Positions 28,275 to 37,134 of a stretch of DNA of 64,000 nt are shown in pieces. Under the pieces are notes generated by a model. That model worked only from the letters and a program-made list of their open reading frames with translations. It did no database searches and was not told the origin of the DNA. Where the stretch lies: contig CAXHTR010000004.1 of the NCBI GenBank assembly GCA_964019655.1, positions 310,001-374,000 of the forward strand, given 5' to 3'. The stretch comes from Perkinsela sp. pyNocScin1. Taxonomy: Eukaryota; Euglenozoa; Kinetoplastea; Prokinetoplastida; Perkinselidae. Each line of letters opens with the position of its first letter. The stretch's first letter is position 1. Both the position numbers and the translations under genes were made by a program.

Positions 28275-29367
28275 CTTTGCATGAATACATGCATGTCAAA
28301 CGGACGAAGACAAGCGACAAGGCATCCTTTCATTTCAATCTTTGGCGTAGTGACAGAGCCGCAGCGACCCGATCCATCAAGAAAATCAGCATCACCATTT
28401 TACGAGCACGTCTTGATCACACTCAGTCTCCGCCGGTCAATGCCACATTACTTACGCCGCCCCTGGCTATGCGCTTCAGGTCCCTGCGATATTGTTCACT
28501 GAGACATCACAGTGCTTGATAGCCGGTGGCTATCTAGTTTGGTCGGAGAGCGAGTCGTAGTCGAGGCGGACGAGTGACGGGTCGACGCACATGAGCTTGA
28601 GCATTGTGTACATAAAATTGATTGACTTTGAAAGAATACGCTGAAAGCCCTCACCTAGAAAATTACACGATAAGAGGTTTATATGATAGTCATCCATTTC
28701 CTTCAGCATGCTAAGTGCCGAATGCAATTGCGTGCGCGAATCGCTTGCTCCAGTGGGTGCATGTTTCTTTCATATCGGCGAGAGAATAAGCAAGAGAACG
28801 GAAAACGATTCTCACTGTCTTTTACTTTTTCTTTTCAAAAAGGTAATGAATACAGCCTGATTATTTGAAGGTTTCTGTCTTCAGGTTTGAAATATTTGAG
28901 ATACTCTTCATATTCATGTCCCTAACCAGGCTAAGTGCCGAATGCAATTGCGTGTGCGAATCGCGCGCTCGAGTGGGTGCAAGAGAACGGAAAACGAGTC
29001 TCAAAGATTGCCACTTTTCCCCTTCAAATAGATCATCGATGTGGCCTGATTCTGAAGAGCACCTGATCAATTCAAGACATAAAGGACAATGACGAATAGA
29101 GTATGTCCGGTCATTGCATGATTTCGATGCAACTTTATATGACTCGGGAGAGTTGATGAAGATTTGATTAAATCAGTCAAAGAACCGAATCCCCGAAGCT
29201 TTTTCGAACTGTCATTGACTGGAGTAAAAATTGTCCATAAAAAAAGTAAATTACACTTTATAGAGGATTGCGCATATGTCCGTGCGCTCAGATGATTAAA
29301 GGTTACTATGCACATATTCAGGGTTAAATACGAGTTACGGTAGCAGGTTGGCTAGTTTGAGAAATTC
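28275..29367 (-). repeat. Inverted R1 copies and gene-free sequence
   Basis: Bases 28530-28800 are an inverted copy of the LRR 5' flank R1, and 28915-29075 is a second partial one. The two share CTAAGTGCCGAATGCAATTG. The rest, including 29075-29367, shows no gene. The two copies side by side look like a tandem duplication of a flank without its gene body. Confidence 0.65.
28530..28604 (-). pseudogene. LRR type A start fragment
   Basis: Only 24 codons remain: MLKLMCVDPSLVRLDYDSLS and DQTR, then TAG. It is nearly identical to the starts at 9253 and 13696, including the LVRL variant of the latter. The rest of the gene is absent. Confidence 0.75.
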
Positions 29368-29883
29368 TCATTCATCAAAATAGCTCTTCCCATTCATCAA
29401 ATAGCCTATTTCATCGAGAGGGAGCGTTGAATATATCCACGCGATGCGAAGGAACCATTGAAGGAACGTCTCATTGTCTTCGCCGTCCTCTCCCGCTCCG
29501 AGATGGTTCGGTTGCTCCTCAGCGCCGGCGGGACGCATGACTGGGCCTTCGAGGTCTGGGCGGGCCGCCGGCTCAGGTGCCCCTATGCGTCGCTCGGCAG
29601 CATTCGGCTCTGGCTGCTCGGCGACTTCATCGGCGCCATTCTCCGGTTCTTCTTGCAGGACGATTTGCCAGAAGTACTTTCGGAGTTCGCTTGCGCTTGG
29701 CTTTCGAAGATTGGCACAGCTCTCTTGAAAGTAGCGAGGAACTTCCTCAAGAGTCATGCCCTTCGCTAGTGCGGAGTGGACTTCTTGGCGGACAGGTGTG
29801 TCGTGGAATATCCACGAAGAGGCGTGCACTGCTTTCGCTGGGCGCACAGTTTCCTGCTCAGCTCGGCCTCTTTTCTTCGGCAT
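29368..29883 (-). CDS. HTH-family protein, C-terminally extended (171 aa)
   Basis: The Met at 29883 (MPKKRGRAEQ) matches the family start MPEQRRREQ and follows the inverted conserved 5' flank. The HTH-like domain is at about 20-75 (SSWIFHDTPVRQEVHSALAK, LEEVPRYFQ, LRKPSASELRKYF). A Glu/Ala/Pro-rich part follows, then a short hydrophobic stretch near the end (FLQWFLRIAWIYSTL). The Ala/Pro part is GC-rich and nearly identical to 30255-30335, implying recent conversion or duplication. Confidence 0.65.
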   Translation of the reverse strand: MPKKRGRAEQETVRPAKAVHASSWIFHDTPVRQEVHSALAKGMTLEEVPRYFQESCANLRKPSASELRKYFWQIVLQEEPENGADEVAEQPEPNAAERRIGAPEPAARPDLEGPVMRPAGAEEQPNHLGAGEDGEDNETFLQWFLRIAWIYSTLPLDEIGYLMNGKSYFDE

Positions 29884-29904
29884 TGAAAGACTTTGATGTA
29901 ACAC

Positions 29905-30070
29905 TTGAAAAAATCAAATTATGCGGAAATAAAAATGAATACCATCATATGTACACTCCAATTTATTCGTCTCACTGGCTCCCACTCAGTCAGTCGTTGC
30001 CATATAAAAATTTGCATTTGGATTCACATTTACTGAGCCCACCCATCGCTCAGTGACTTACTTGGCTCAT
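29905..30070 (-). promoter_or_regulatory. HTH-gene 5' flank repeat, inverted copy
   Basis: On the minus strand this reads GTCACTGAGCGATGGGTGGG followed by CTCAGTAAATGTG, matching 2505 and 7370 on the plus strand. Its position just ahead of the gene at 29883 fits a conserved 5' region. Confidence 0.55.
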
Positions 30071-30201
30071 GTTGTACTCATGTGTGTCATCCAGCGACGC
30101 GATGGGCTTTAAGGGATTGTCACGTGAGGCCTACACGTGATCATATTCTTCTAAATAGACCAAGGCCTTGAGATGGAGCGTTGAGTGATCCCAGGCGACG
30201 C

Positions 30202-30971
30202 CTAGGAACTATTGAAGTGGCGGCTCCTTCGTCGCCCCCCCCCCCCCCCCCCCGCTCCGAGATGTATCGGTTGCTCCTCAGCGCCGGCGGGACGCATGAC
30301 TGGGCCTTCGAGGTCTGGGCGGGCCGCCGGCTCCAGAGGTTCGGTATCTTGAGCCTCCGCAGGTAGTGCGACTTGGTGACCTTGCCGCTCCACGAACAGG
30401 CGATAACTGAGTATTGTATCCCTCGAGTGGTTGCGCTGGCTGCGGTCCTTTAAGAGCACCCTCTCGATCTGAGACTCGGTGAGCCCCTCACTGATTTTCG
30501 CATCGACGAAATGCCTCGTCAGGGGTTCATTATGGATGATAAAACCTGGAAAGTGTAGTTCATCGTGCAAGCGATGTGCGTACGCAGCGTTGTACCGCTG
30601 CCCGGGTACGCCTTGTCAAGCTCCCGCTCGATGACTCTTTTGGGCAGCCCTGTCCTCCGGTGGATCTCCGCGACTGGCCTTGTCCCGCCATTGCTTTCGG
30701 CCACGCAGGCCTCAATGATTACTCGCTGCGCGAAAGTAATCAGACATTCATTGAAGAGAATCGGTCGGCCATTCTGGCGAGGCAGGATCATGACTACCAT
30801 AGATTTTCACGTGGAAAGCAAAGCATCCACGGAATCGTATAGCCCGACAGTCTCTGTCAAGTATTCGGGGAAGTTGCTATCCGCTTCTTGGATCTGCGCG
30901 GATGGGGCCTGAAGTCCACAGTCGAGATTGACTTCATTTGGCTGATTAGCGTCTTCAGTAGGCTCATTCAT
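30202..30971 (-). pseudogene. HTH-family gene with in-frame TGA and a frameshift
   Basis: A 54-codon start (MNEPTEDANQPNEVNLD, like EDANQAESNVADLKN in 8333) meets TGA. The frame continues as GRPILFNECLITFAQ and RTGLPKRVIERELDKAYPG, a first HTH. After a frameshift near 30560 a second HTH follows (GFIIHNEPLTRHFVD, LTESQIERVLL). The end repeats the Ala/Pro segment of 29368 and runs into a Gly tract made by about 20 consecutive Cs on the plus strand, at about 30234-30252. The two-HTH order is the same as in the IS30-like fragment at 12685. Confidence 0.6.
30234..30253. repeat. Poly-C tract
   Basis: About 20 consecutive C occur here. The sister sequence near 29490 has a normal codon mix at this point, so the tract expanded after duplication. 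Such tracts change length easily and are hard to assemble. Confidence 0.85.
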
Positions 30972-31347
30972 TGATTTTCAAACGAAGCTGATGCTTTCGG
31001 CAGGCGTGGGAGTAATCTGACTCGGAAGCGCACGAAAAATCAGATTGCAAGGATATCTGATAATTCTTCGACTCCTGGGCAGTCAACTTTTTACTAGCTT
31101 TCTGGCTGCATGAATTCTGCGTGCAATGAATGTGTAAAACAAGCAAAAGCAGAGGCACATGGGCATCGATGTAGACCGAATCAGAAAAAGCTGATTCGCA
31201 AACCATTCATATCAGTCAATTTTTTCCTAAATCATGATTCCCGGATGAAATACAGGTACTTGGAGATCATTCCTGTGTCTCAAGAAATCCTTGCGAGAAT
31301 GAAACCGACCGCCGGTCGAACTCTGGGTCGCTTACACCGTTCTTGAC
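30972..31347. other. Intergenic, nothing recognised
   Basis: Short frames only. It separates the HTH pseudogene from the GC-rich fragment at 31348. Confidence 0.4.
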
Positions 31348-31640
31348 TTACCGCTTCAGCTCCCTTAGAAAGCTTTCTTGCAGTCGGGTGATTGCGTCGA
31401 GCAACGCGATGTTACGAGGGCCGCGCGCATGTAATTGAAGTCGAGGCGCTTCTGCTTGGGCCGCGCGTTGACTGCCGCCTGAGGCGCCCACTGGGTGACG
31501 GGCCGCCTCGGGCTGCCTGTGCCACCTGCACCTTGTGCGTAATGTACCACAACAACACCTACTAGCTCGCCACTTCCGCCGACTTGCGTCCAGCCAGTGT
31601 CTGCTCAATCTTTCTAACGATACGAAATATCTACTTGTAT
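31348..31640 (-). pseudogene. Copy of the 32923 frame, frameshifted
   Basis: It aligns with the gene at 32923-33240. VNARPKQKRLDFNYMRAAL lies in one frame and ALLDAITRLQESFLRELK in the next, against VNARPAQQHLDSQFARAAL and SPNAITRRQESSL in the relative. It is GC-rich compared with its surroundings. The function of the parent is unknown. Confidence 0.5.
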
Positions 31641-31664
31641 ACTAATGCAAGCGCCGCTTGATCT

Positions 31665-31870
31665 CCATGATCGTATGCTCAGGCTATCGAACATTGTCAT
31701 TTGAGAGCTAGATAAAATAAAAATTTGTACTTGTACAGTCCCAAGTGACTCTGGCCCTATTGCTTTGAGCTACTTCATTGTGAATATAGCAAGCTTATAA
31801 TTTTTTCTTCCGTGCTTTGATTATGGTATTCGCTAACATTGCGCCTCTGGGCGGTCGCTCAACAAGAATG
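31665..31870. repeat. R7 copy 2
   Basis: This is the 3' flank block of the CEIV family (CCAAGTGACTCTGGCCCTA) with TCTTCCGTGCTTTGATTATG nearer the gene. See the entry at 27590. Confidence 0.7.
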
Positions 31871-31873
31871 AAA

Positions 31874-32722
31874 TTAGCCCTTCGGGGCGTCCCCCAACAT
31901 ATATGACAAACAACCCGGCATCCAAGGACCACGGAGGCGAATGTGCAAGACCTCAGTATCAAACTGGGGCGAATGTGCGCCATAGCGCGAGAAGATTTCA
32001 GTCGATTCTGCTTGATTATGAAAAGTGAGCCACGGCTGCCACATTTTAATAAAAGCTGTAACGGGCTTGTCAGTATCAACATAAATGATTCCTTCTAGAG
32101 CGATCTTAATCTGACCTTTTACGAGCAGATCGCAAATATCTACTTCGCCATAAAAACATATACTCGCATTCATTTTTTCACCTCTGAAAATAAGTCTTTG
32201 AATGTCCGCTAGAATTAAAAACACCTTATAATTTTTCGTCTGAACGATTTCACACTGCTGCTCTCCGCTGTTTAAAATATTTTCTGCTTCATTTGGATAG
32301 GCATCTTTCCAGAGTGCAGCTGGGACTTTTGCCGGATGTAAAACATTGAGCTCTGGGGCGTCCCCCAATATATACGACAAAGATCGTGGTCCCCACCCAC
32401 GAAGGCCATTGAGCTTGGGGGCTTGTGCGCCATAGCGCGAGCAGATTTTAAGCACATCTGTTTCCGTTTGAAGCAAGAGCGGCCCCGAGGAAATTTTAAC
32501 TAAATCCCTAATGTGCTTATGAATATCAAAGAAAATTATGCCCTCTGGAGATAATTTTATTTGGCCTTTTAAGACCAGGTCACAAATATCGACTTCGGTG
32601 TTAAGAGAAATGCTTACATCAAAATTTTCCCGTTCTAAATGTAGTTTTTTGGCACGCACATAAATATGGAAATTCTTGAAATTCTTCACCTGCACAATCT
32701 CGCCCTGCTTTTCAATGCTCAT
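31874..32722 (-). CDS. CEIV-family protein, two tandem domains (282 aa)
   Basis: The start at 32722 (MSIEKQGEIVQVKNF) is chosen by comparison with the 27783 gene. Domain 1, about residues 1-135, and domain 2, about 150-282, are clear copies: GEIV/CEIV, then TEVDICDLVLKGQIKLSPEG against GEVDICDLLVKGQIKIALEG, KICSRYGAQAP against EIFSRYGAHSP, and LSYILGDAPE against LSYMLGDAPKG. The second copy stops at APKG and lacks the LLxPAK tail. I know no family with this signature. The pattern of alternating hydrophobic residues suggests beta structure. Duplication within the gene plus three more copies nearby points to an actively expanding family. Confidence 0.7.
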   Translation of the reverse strand: MSIEKQGEIVQVKNFKNFHIYVRAKKLHLERENFDVSISLNTEVDICDLVLKGQIKLSPEGIIFFDIHKHIRDLVKISSGPLLLQTETDVLKICSRYGAQAPKLNGLRGWGPRSLSYILGDAPELNVLHPAKVPAALWKDAYPNEAENILNSGEQQCEIVQTKNYKVFLILADIQRLIFRGEKMNASICFYGEVDICDLLVKGQIKIALEGIIYVDTDKPVTAFIKMWQPWLTFHNQAESTEIFSRYGAHSPQFDTEVLHIRLRGPWMPGCLSYMLGDAPKG

Positions 32723-32922
32723 TACAATATAAGACAATGTATCAATACAGCAAATACTACACTTCTGCTTTCCATGAATGCATACATATCAAACGCACTA
32801 CATGACAAGCGACATCGCATACTTCATTTTCATCTTTCAAGAATCCATCGCGAACCATTCGCACACCGCCTCACCAGCCCTTCTAAAATCCGTATCACGT
32901 ACGCCGATCTTCCCTTCCCACT

Positions 32923-33240
32923 TCAGCTCGTCAGAGAGCTTTCTTGCCGCCGGGTGATCGCGTTGGGCGATGCTATCTCGCCTTCAAGGGCCGCGCGCGC
33001 GAACTGAGAGTCGAGGTGCTGCTGCGCGGGCCGTGCGTTGACTACCGCCAGCACCTCCTGTTGGGTGTCCATATCCGTCGTCAGGCCGCCGCGGGCTGTC
33101 TGTGCCACCTGCACTTTGTGCGTCATGTACCACGACAGCGCGTGCGAGATCACCAATTCCACCGACTTGCGGCCAGCGAGTGTCTGCTCATTTTTTCTTA
33201 CGAAATGAAATATTCTCTTGTATACCAATACTGGCGCCAC
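32923..33240 (-). CDS. Unrecognised helical protein (about 105 aa)
   Basis: The frame begins with a non-ATG codon in the open stretch and encodes a mainly helical, Gln/Ala/Arg-rich chain (RKSVELVISHALSWYMTHKV, EVLAVVNARPAQQHLDS). A decayed copy lies at 31348-31640. Conservation of the reading frame between the copies supports a coding past. The GC-rich character and lack of a good start make it possible that this too is a fragment. Both copies lie beside CEIV-family genes. Confidence 0.4.
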   Translation of the reverse strand: MAPVLVYKRIFHFVRKNEQTLAGRKSVELVISHALSWYMTHKVQVAQTARGGLTTDMDTQQEVLAVVNARPAQQHLDSQFARAALEGEIASPNAITRRQESSLTS

Positions 33241-33259
33241 TTGATCTCCATGATCATAT

Positions 33260-33474
33260 GCTCATGGCCATCGAACTGTCATTTGAGAGCTAGATGAAAT
33301 AAAAATTTGTACATGTACTGTTGTTCAAGTGACTCTGGCCCTTATGCTTTGAGTTACTTCACTGTGAATATAGCAAGCTAATAATTCTTTCTTCCGTGCT
33401 TTGATAAAAGTATTTGCTAACATTGCGCCTCTGGGCGGTCGCTCGATAAGAAGCTTGAGGGCCTGCCATTTCAA
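33260..33474. repeat. R7 copy 3
   Basis: This is the CEIV 3' flank block again (TGACTCTGGCCCTTATGCTT) leading into the stop of the gene at 33475. Confidence 0.7.
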
Positions 33475-33936
33475 CTAAATCATGGATGCTGACTCATCCG
33501 CACAAGAAAATTTCCCAGCGCCTTCGACGTTTTTGCTGCGGGCAAGCAGTTGCGCTTCGGGGACCTCCCCGACGCAATATTTCCAATTATATAGCTCGGA
33601 CCCACAATAAAGAGGTTCGATCTGAAGCGAATGCAGCTCATATTTTGCACAGATTTCTCTTGCTAAACTGACGATTCCATCTAATGCTCGTGAGCCAGTA
33701 TATACGCGGGCTGAAACAGCTTTCTTTGTAATAAGAACAAGACCTTCTGGGGATATTATAATTTTTTTGTCTTCCACTAAATCGCAAAGAGAATGCTTCT
33801 TCTCAACAAGAACACTAGCACTAAAGTCCTGCCTTTCAAAATAGAGTAAGCGCTTGGATAGTTGAAAACGTGTAAAGTTTTTCGCAATGACGACCTCGCA
33901 CTGCATATGTGAATAAATTGATTTTTCGCTACTCAT
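33475..33936 (-). CDS. CEIV-family protein, divergent single domain (153 aa)
   Basis: The landmarks are present but drifted: QCEVVIAKNFTRFQLSKRL, SLCDLVEDKKIIISPEGLVL, EICAKYELHSL in place of SRYGAHS, and VGEVPEAQLLARSK. It has a longer acidic C-terminus (FSCADESASMI). The start at 33936 (MSSEKSIYSHMQ) corresponds to MSVEK in the relatives. It is the most divergent intact copy and is useful for defining which residues the family keeps: Glu and Val of CEIV, the DL pair, SPEG and EIC. Confidence 0.6.
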   Translation of the reverse strand: MSSEKSIYSHMQCEVVIAKNFTRFQLSKRLLYFERQDFSASVLVEKKHSLCDLVEDKKIIISPEGLVLITKKAVSARVYTGSRALDGIVSLAREICAKYELHSLQIEPLYCGSELYNWKYCVGEVPEAQLLARSKNVEGAGKFSCADESASMI

Positions 33937-33939
33937 TGA

Positions 33940-34092
33940 CTAATTTGAGAATAAAAAAAGTCCAAATACTCTACTTCTGCTTATTAACAAAGAAACGGGC
34001 GCCTCTGAAACAATGCAAAAATTCCAGAAAAGACGGCAGTGAAACAAATCACAAGCTTCGCGTTTGATAAAGTTTGGTAAGTTAACTTTACC
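33940..34092 (-). pseudogene. CEIV-family C-terminal remnant
   Basis: This short stretch reads KREACDLFHCRLFWNFCIVS and then EAPVSLLISRS, matching REAFPLFQGRLLWNYSIASK and PEAPLLPPA in the 27783 protein. Nothing of the earlier domain remains. It lies between the 33475 gene and the 3' end of the LRR gene at 34193. Confidence 0.6.
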
Positions 34093-34192
34093 CCTTGAGC
34101 ACTTGCGCAGCAGATATTCTGGAGAGTGATGGAGAGTCCATCTCTTCTGCATTGAGAAAAAAAGCCTTTCGACTCGCCTATACCTCAGCCAC

Positions 34193-35089
34193 TCAATCGT
34201 CCAGAAACATCTCTTCTTCCAACTGTGCGACCATAAAGTCCTCACCGCGCAGCATCGCATCCGCTTCAGCATGCGCTTTCCCACTCTCGTCCACGACTGC
34301 GACAAACGCGTTCTTGTAGAGCCCGACCATGCAGCCGTATATCGAGCTGTGTACCACAGCCGTGCCACACATCTTGTTATAGCCCGCGTCGACCATCGCA
34401 CCCGCCGGGAGCGCATCGAGCGAAAATTCGCCGGAGAGCCGATTCCAATCGACCGCGAAATACTTCAGTGCAACTGGCAAATTCTGGAGCACGAGCGAAC
34501 CCTCGAGCCTATTATGCGAGAGCATCAAGCACTGCAGAGACGAAGGCAAATGCGACAGGTCAACTGTCCCCTGAAATTTATTGTTGTTAAGCTTGCAATC
34601 TTTGAGGGTCTCTGGGAGTTCGGTCAGATTAAGTTTCCCTGTAAATTTATTACGTGAAATGTTGAAAATCCGCAAATGGTGTGGCAAAGTCGTCAGGTCG
34701 ACCTTCCCCTCAAGACTATTTTCCTCCAGGACGAGATCTTCAACTTTTTGCGATAGCTTTGCAGTGTCGAGTGTCCCACGAAAGTTTCGATGCGATATGA
34801 GCGCCCGAGTGACACACTCCGGCAGAAAATCGAGCTGAATCGTACCGCTCATCTCATCGAAGATGGAAATGGAAACCTCGAGCACTTTTCTCGAAGCGTC
34901 GCACTTGACAATGTGCCAGTCGCAGACGTCGAGGTAGGCACCGCCGCAGTCCTGGAAGTCTGCCTTGGAATTTCGTGTGCACATATCGATGAGCATTTCC
35001 ATTCGTGCCTGGTCTGAGAGCGATTCGATGCTGACGCGGGCGAGGTGCTGGTCGCAGTCAGATGCTACAGTGAAGAGGCCAAAAGGCAT
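34193..35089 (-). CDS. Secreted LRR protein, type A (298 aa)
   Basis: The leader MPFGLFTVAS is followed by DQHLARVSIESLSDQARMEM, with Ala in place of the usual Gly before Arg. The N-terminal cap keeps both Cys (CDWHIVKCDASRKV). Five regular repeats follow from about residue 105 (NSLEGKVDLTT, NKFTGKLNLTE, NKFQGTVDLSH, NRLEGSLVLQN, NRLSGEFSLDA). The cap has MCGTAVVH and FVAVVDESGKAHAEA, then an acidic end. It is the only intact LRR inside the mosaic 26-41 kb block. Confidence 0.9.
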   Translation of the reverse strand: MPFGLFTVASDCDQHLARVSIESLSDQARMEMLIDMCTRNSKADFQDCGGAYLDVCDWHIVKCDASRKVLEVSISIFDEMSGTIQLDFLPECVTRALISHRNFRGTLDTAKLSQKVEDLVLEENSLEGKVDLTTLPHHLRIFNISRNKFTGKLNLTELPETLKDCKLNNNKFQGTVDLSHLPSSLQCLMLSHNRLEGSLVLQNLPVALKYFAVDWNRLSGEFSLDALPAGAMVDAGYNKMCGTAVVHSSIYGCMVGLYKNAFVAVVDESGKAHAEADAMLRGEDFMVAQLEEEMFLDD

Positions 35090-36022
35090 TTGACACTTAT
35101 GGAAAACAACGACGGGTAGATGGACTAAGTACAGTTCCTCAACGTGTATCGGCGATTTCTCGACAAGAATGATACGGAGTTATTTAGCAATGCGTGATGC
35201 TCTTTGGTAATACTTCTGCTCCAATGAAAAAGAATTAGTGAAATTGGAAAGTCAATTCTTCAGCGCGCTGAGTATATGTGTCGTGTACGTCTATTTCGTG
35301 CTTCAACTGTTCATAGCTTGAAATCGTCTAGTTCACTTCAGAATCAGCAATGCAGGCGACCAAGGCCGTTCATCTTTACAGCAGAAAAAAGTGTTAAAAC
35401 TTCTTCCTCTTACAAGAAGAAAAGTAGCAGGGAATACGTTATACATTAATGCTTAGGAAGATCCTTATTCTGTACTAAGACAATACTGCATGCACGGACA
35501 AATAAGAAATTGCGGTTATTCATTAGAGACTAAATTGCCTGATACACATGTATGAAGTTAGATGAATATGAGTAACTGGCGGGGGCATCGATTGCTTTGT
35601 CACGTAGAAAGATCTATCAATTCTTCCCGCAGTCAGCCGAAAAACTTCAAGAATACATGCATCACAGTGGGCGGTCTTTGACAGGAATAGACGAGGGTTC
35701 GATGCGTCTTTCGATGCGAAGAATTCATGAGTAGACTTTTTCTCTCCTCGCACTGAGCGAGTCGCCTTCTTATCTTTACTCGTTTCTTTTTTTCACCATT
35801 CTTTTTGACTCTACTGTCTTTTTCTGAGGTGCTGTCGAATTACTGGGCGCTAAATTCTTCATTCCACCATCTAGCTGTGTGAATGCCGCATGAATGATTT
35901 ACGAATACAGAGATAAGAAACGTATACAATAATGAACGAAGACTTCGTATAGTCGCGGCAAACTACGTGCAAGATATCCGTACTAGTGTTTCTTATCGCT
36001 AATAAATGCTGAGGGTCATATT
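35090..36022. other. Intergenic, nothing recognised
   Basis: About 0.9 kb of AT-rich sequence. The 76-codon minus frame at 35523 has no motif and I do not call it. Confidence 0.4.
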
Positions 36023-36448
36023 TCATTCATACCATTTCAGAACAACGAGGACGCTGAAAACTAATACCGCGCTGCAATAGAACTGAACAACGACGCCGAC
36101 GCAGAAGGCCAATAGCGCGTTGCTCAAGACCATTTCTAGTACGATGTGCGGGTTGACGTTGCGCAACAAGCGATGAGCCACCACGATGAAAAACGAAATT
36201 ATCCCTACACATAGGATGAGCGTTGCTGTGGTCTCCGATCCTGGGGGTGGTGTGGGCGAGGTATAAAGCTGCACCTCGTCGAGTGGCCGAGCAAGATCTT
36301 GGGGCTGCGGAGCGTGCTTGGTATGCCACGGGAGCTGAAGGGGTTCCCAGTGCACTGCTGTGGACGTATGTGGATCCGCACTGCTCGAACCGAAAATTTC
36401 GAACAGGCGGTCCAATTCTTCCGCGTCCGTTTCTGTGTTGCATTTCAC
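36023..36448 (-). CDS. Two-pass membrane protein, unrecognised (141 aa)
   Basis: Residues 1-70 are hydrophilic, acidic at first (TDAEELDRLFEIF) and then Pro-rich. Two strong membrane segments follow at about 74-92 (TLILCVGIISFFIVVAH) and 111-137 (LLAFCVGVVVQFYCSAVLVF). The protein ends KWYE just after the second. Start and stop are normal. I recognise no family and see no other copy in the window, so it may be a real single-copy gene inside the duplicated block. The topology is probably a hairpin with both ends on the same side. Confidence 0.55.
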   Translation of the reverse strand: MKCNTETDAEELDRLFEIFGSSSADPHTSTAVHWEPLQLPWHTKHAPQPQDLARPLDEVQLYTSPTPPPGSETTATLILCVGIISFFIVVAHRLLRNVNPHIVLEMVLSNALLAFCVGVVVQFYCSAVLVFSVLVVLKWYE

Positions 36449-37134
36449 AACGTGCTTCAGTATGCTTCGAATCGACCGTCTGCGATGCTTTCGGGCATTC
36501 TAGGGCGATTCTGAATGTCAGCTGCAATTGGATTTTCTGGCAGGCCTTTAGCGAATGATATCAGCTACATTTTTTGGCGGATGAAGCATCGATGATTTTT
36601 CGAAAATTTTTCACTTTGCTTATATTCGACGCAATATCGCTGAATTTTACCCTTATGCTTAAATCTATGCTCTACGCATGTTTGCCGCCCTTTCGCTTAG
36701 CTGCTCGACGATCGGTGAGGACTGGCAAAACTTGAATCGAGAGTCCAATGGCCTAATACCACGCAAGACTCGCGTGAATTGCTACCTCTTGATGTCCTCG
36801 CTGACTTATTTGACTTGAATCGGCGTCACGTGCCCCAATCTGTACCCCTCGAGAAAATCTCAAGTGATCGACTTATTCTTCTCGATTTCTTCTCGCATGG
36901 CGGAATGCGACACGCCTGCAGACTGTCCCGTTTTTAGGTAAGGCCAGTGTTGGCCGATCCGGCGCTTCCTGATGATGATGCACTGGTTGACATCCATATG
37001 CTGCGTCATTTATCCAACTTTCCAAAATGAGAAATTTTCGGACTGTAAAATTAAACGTGGAATCATGTGAAACGCTCAATAGAATCTCTCTGTATTATCT
37101 ATACAAATATTTTCTTCTCGCATCATTTCAGTCA
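36449..37134. repeat. R8 copy 2 and gene-free sequence
   Basis: 36449-36760 shows nothing. 36770-37134 repeats 25960-26330, the 5' flank of the RNI-type LRR genes, with differences scattered along it. Confidence 0.7.
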
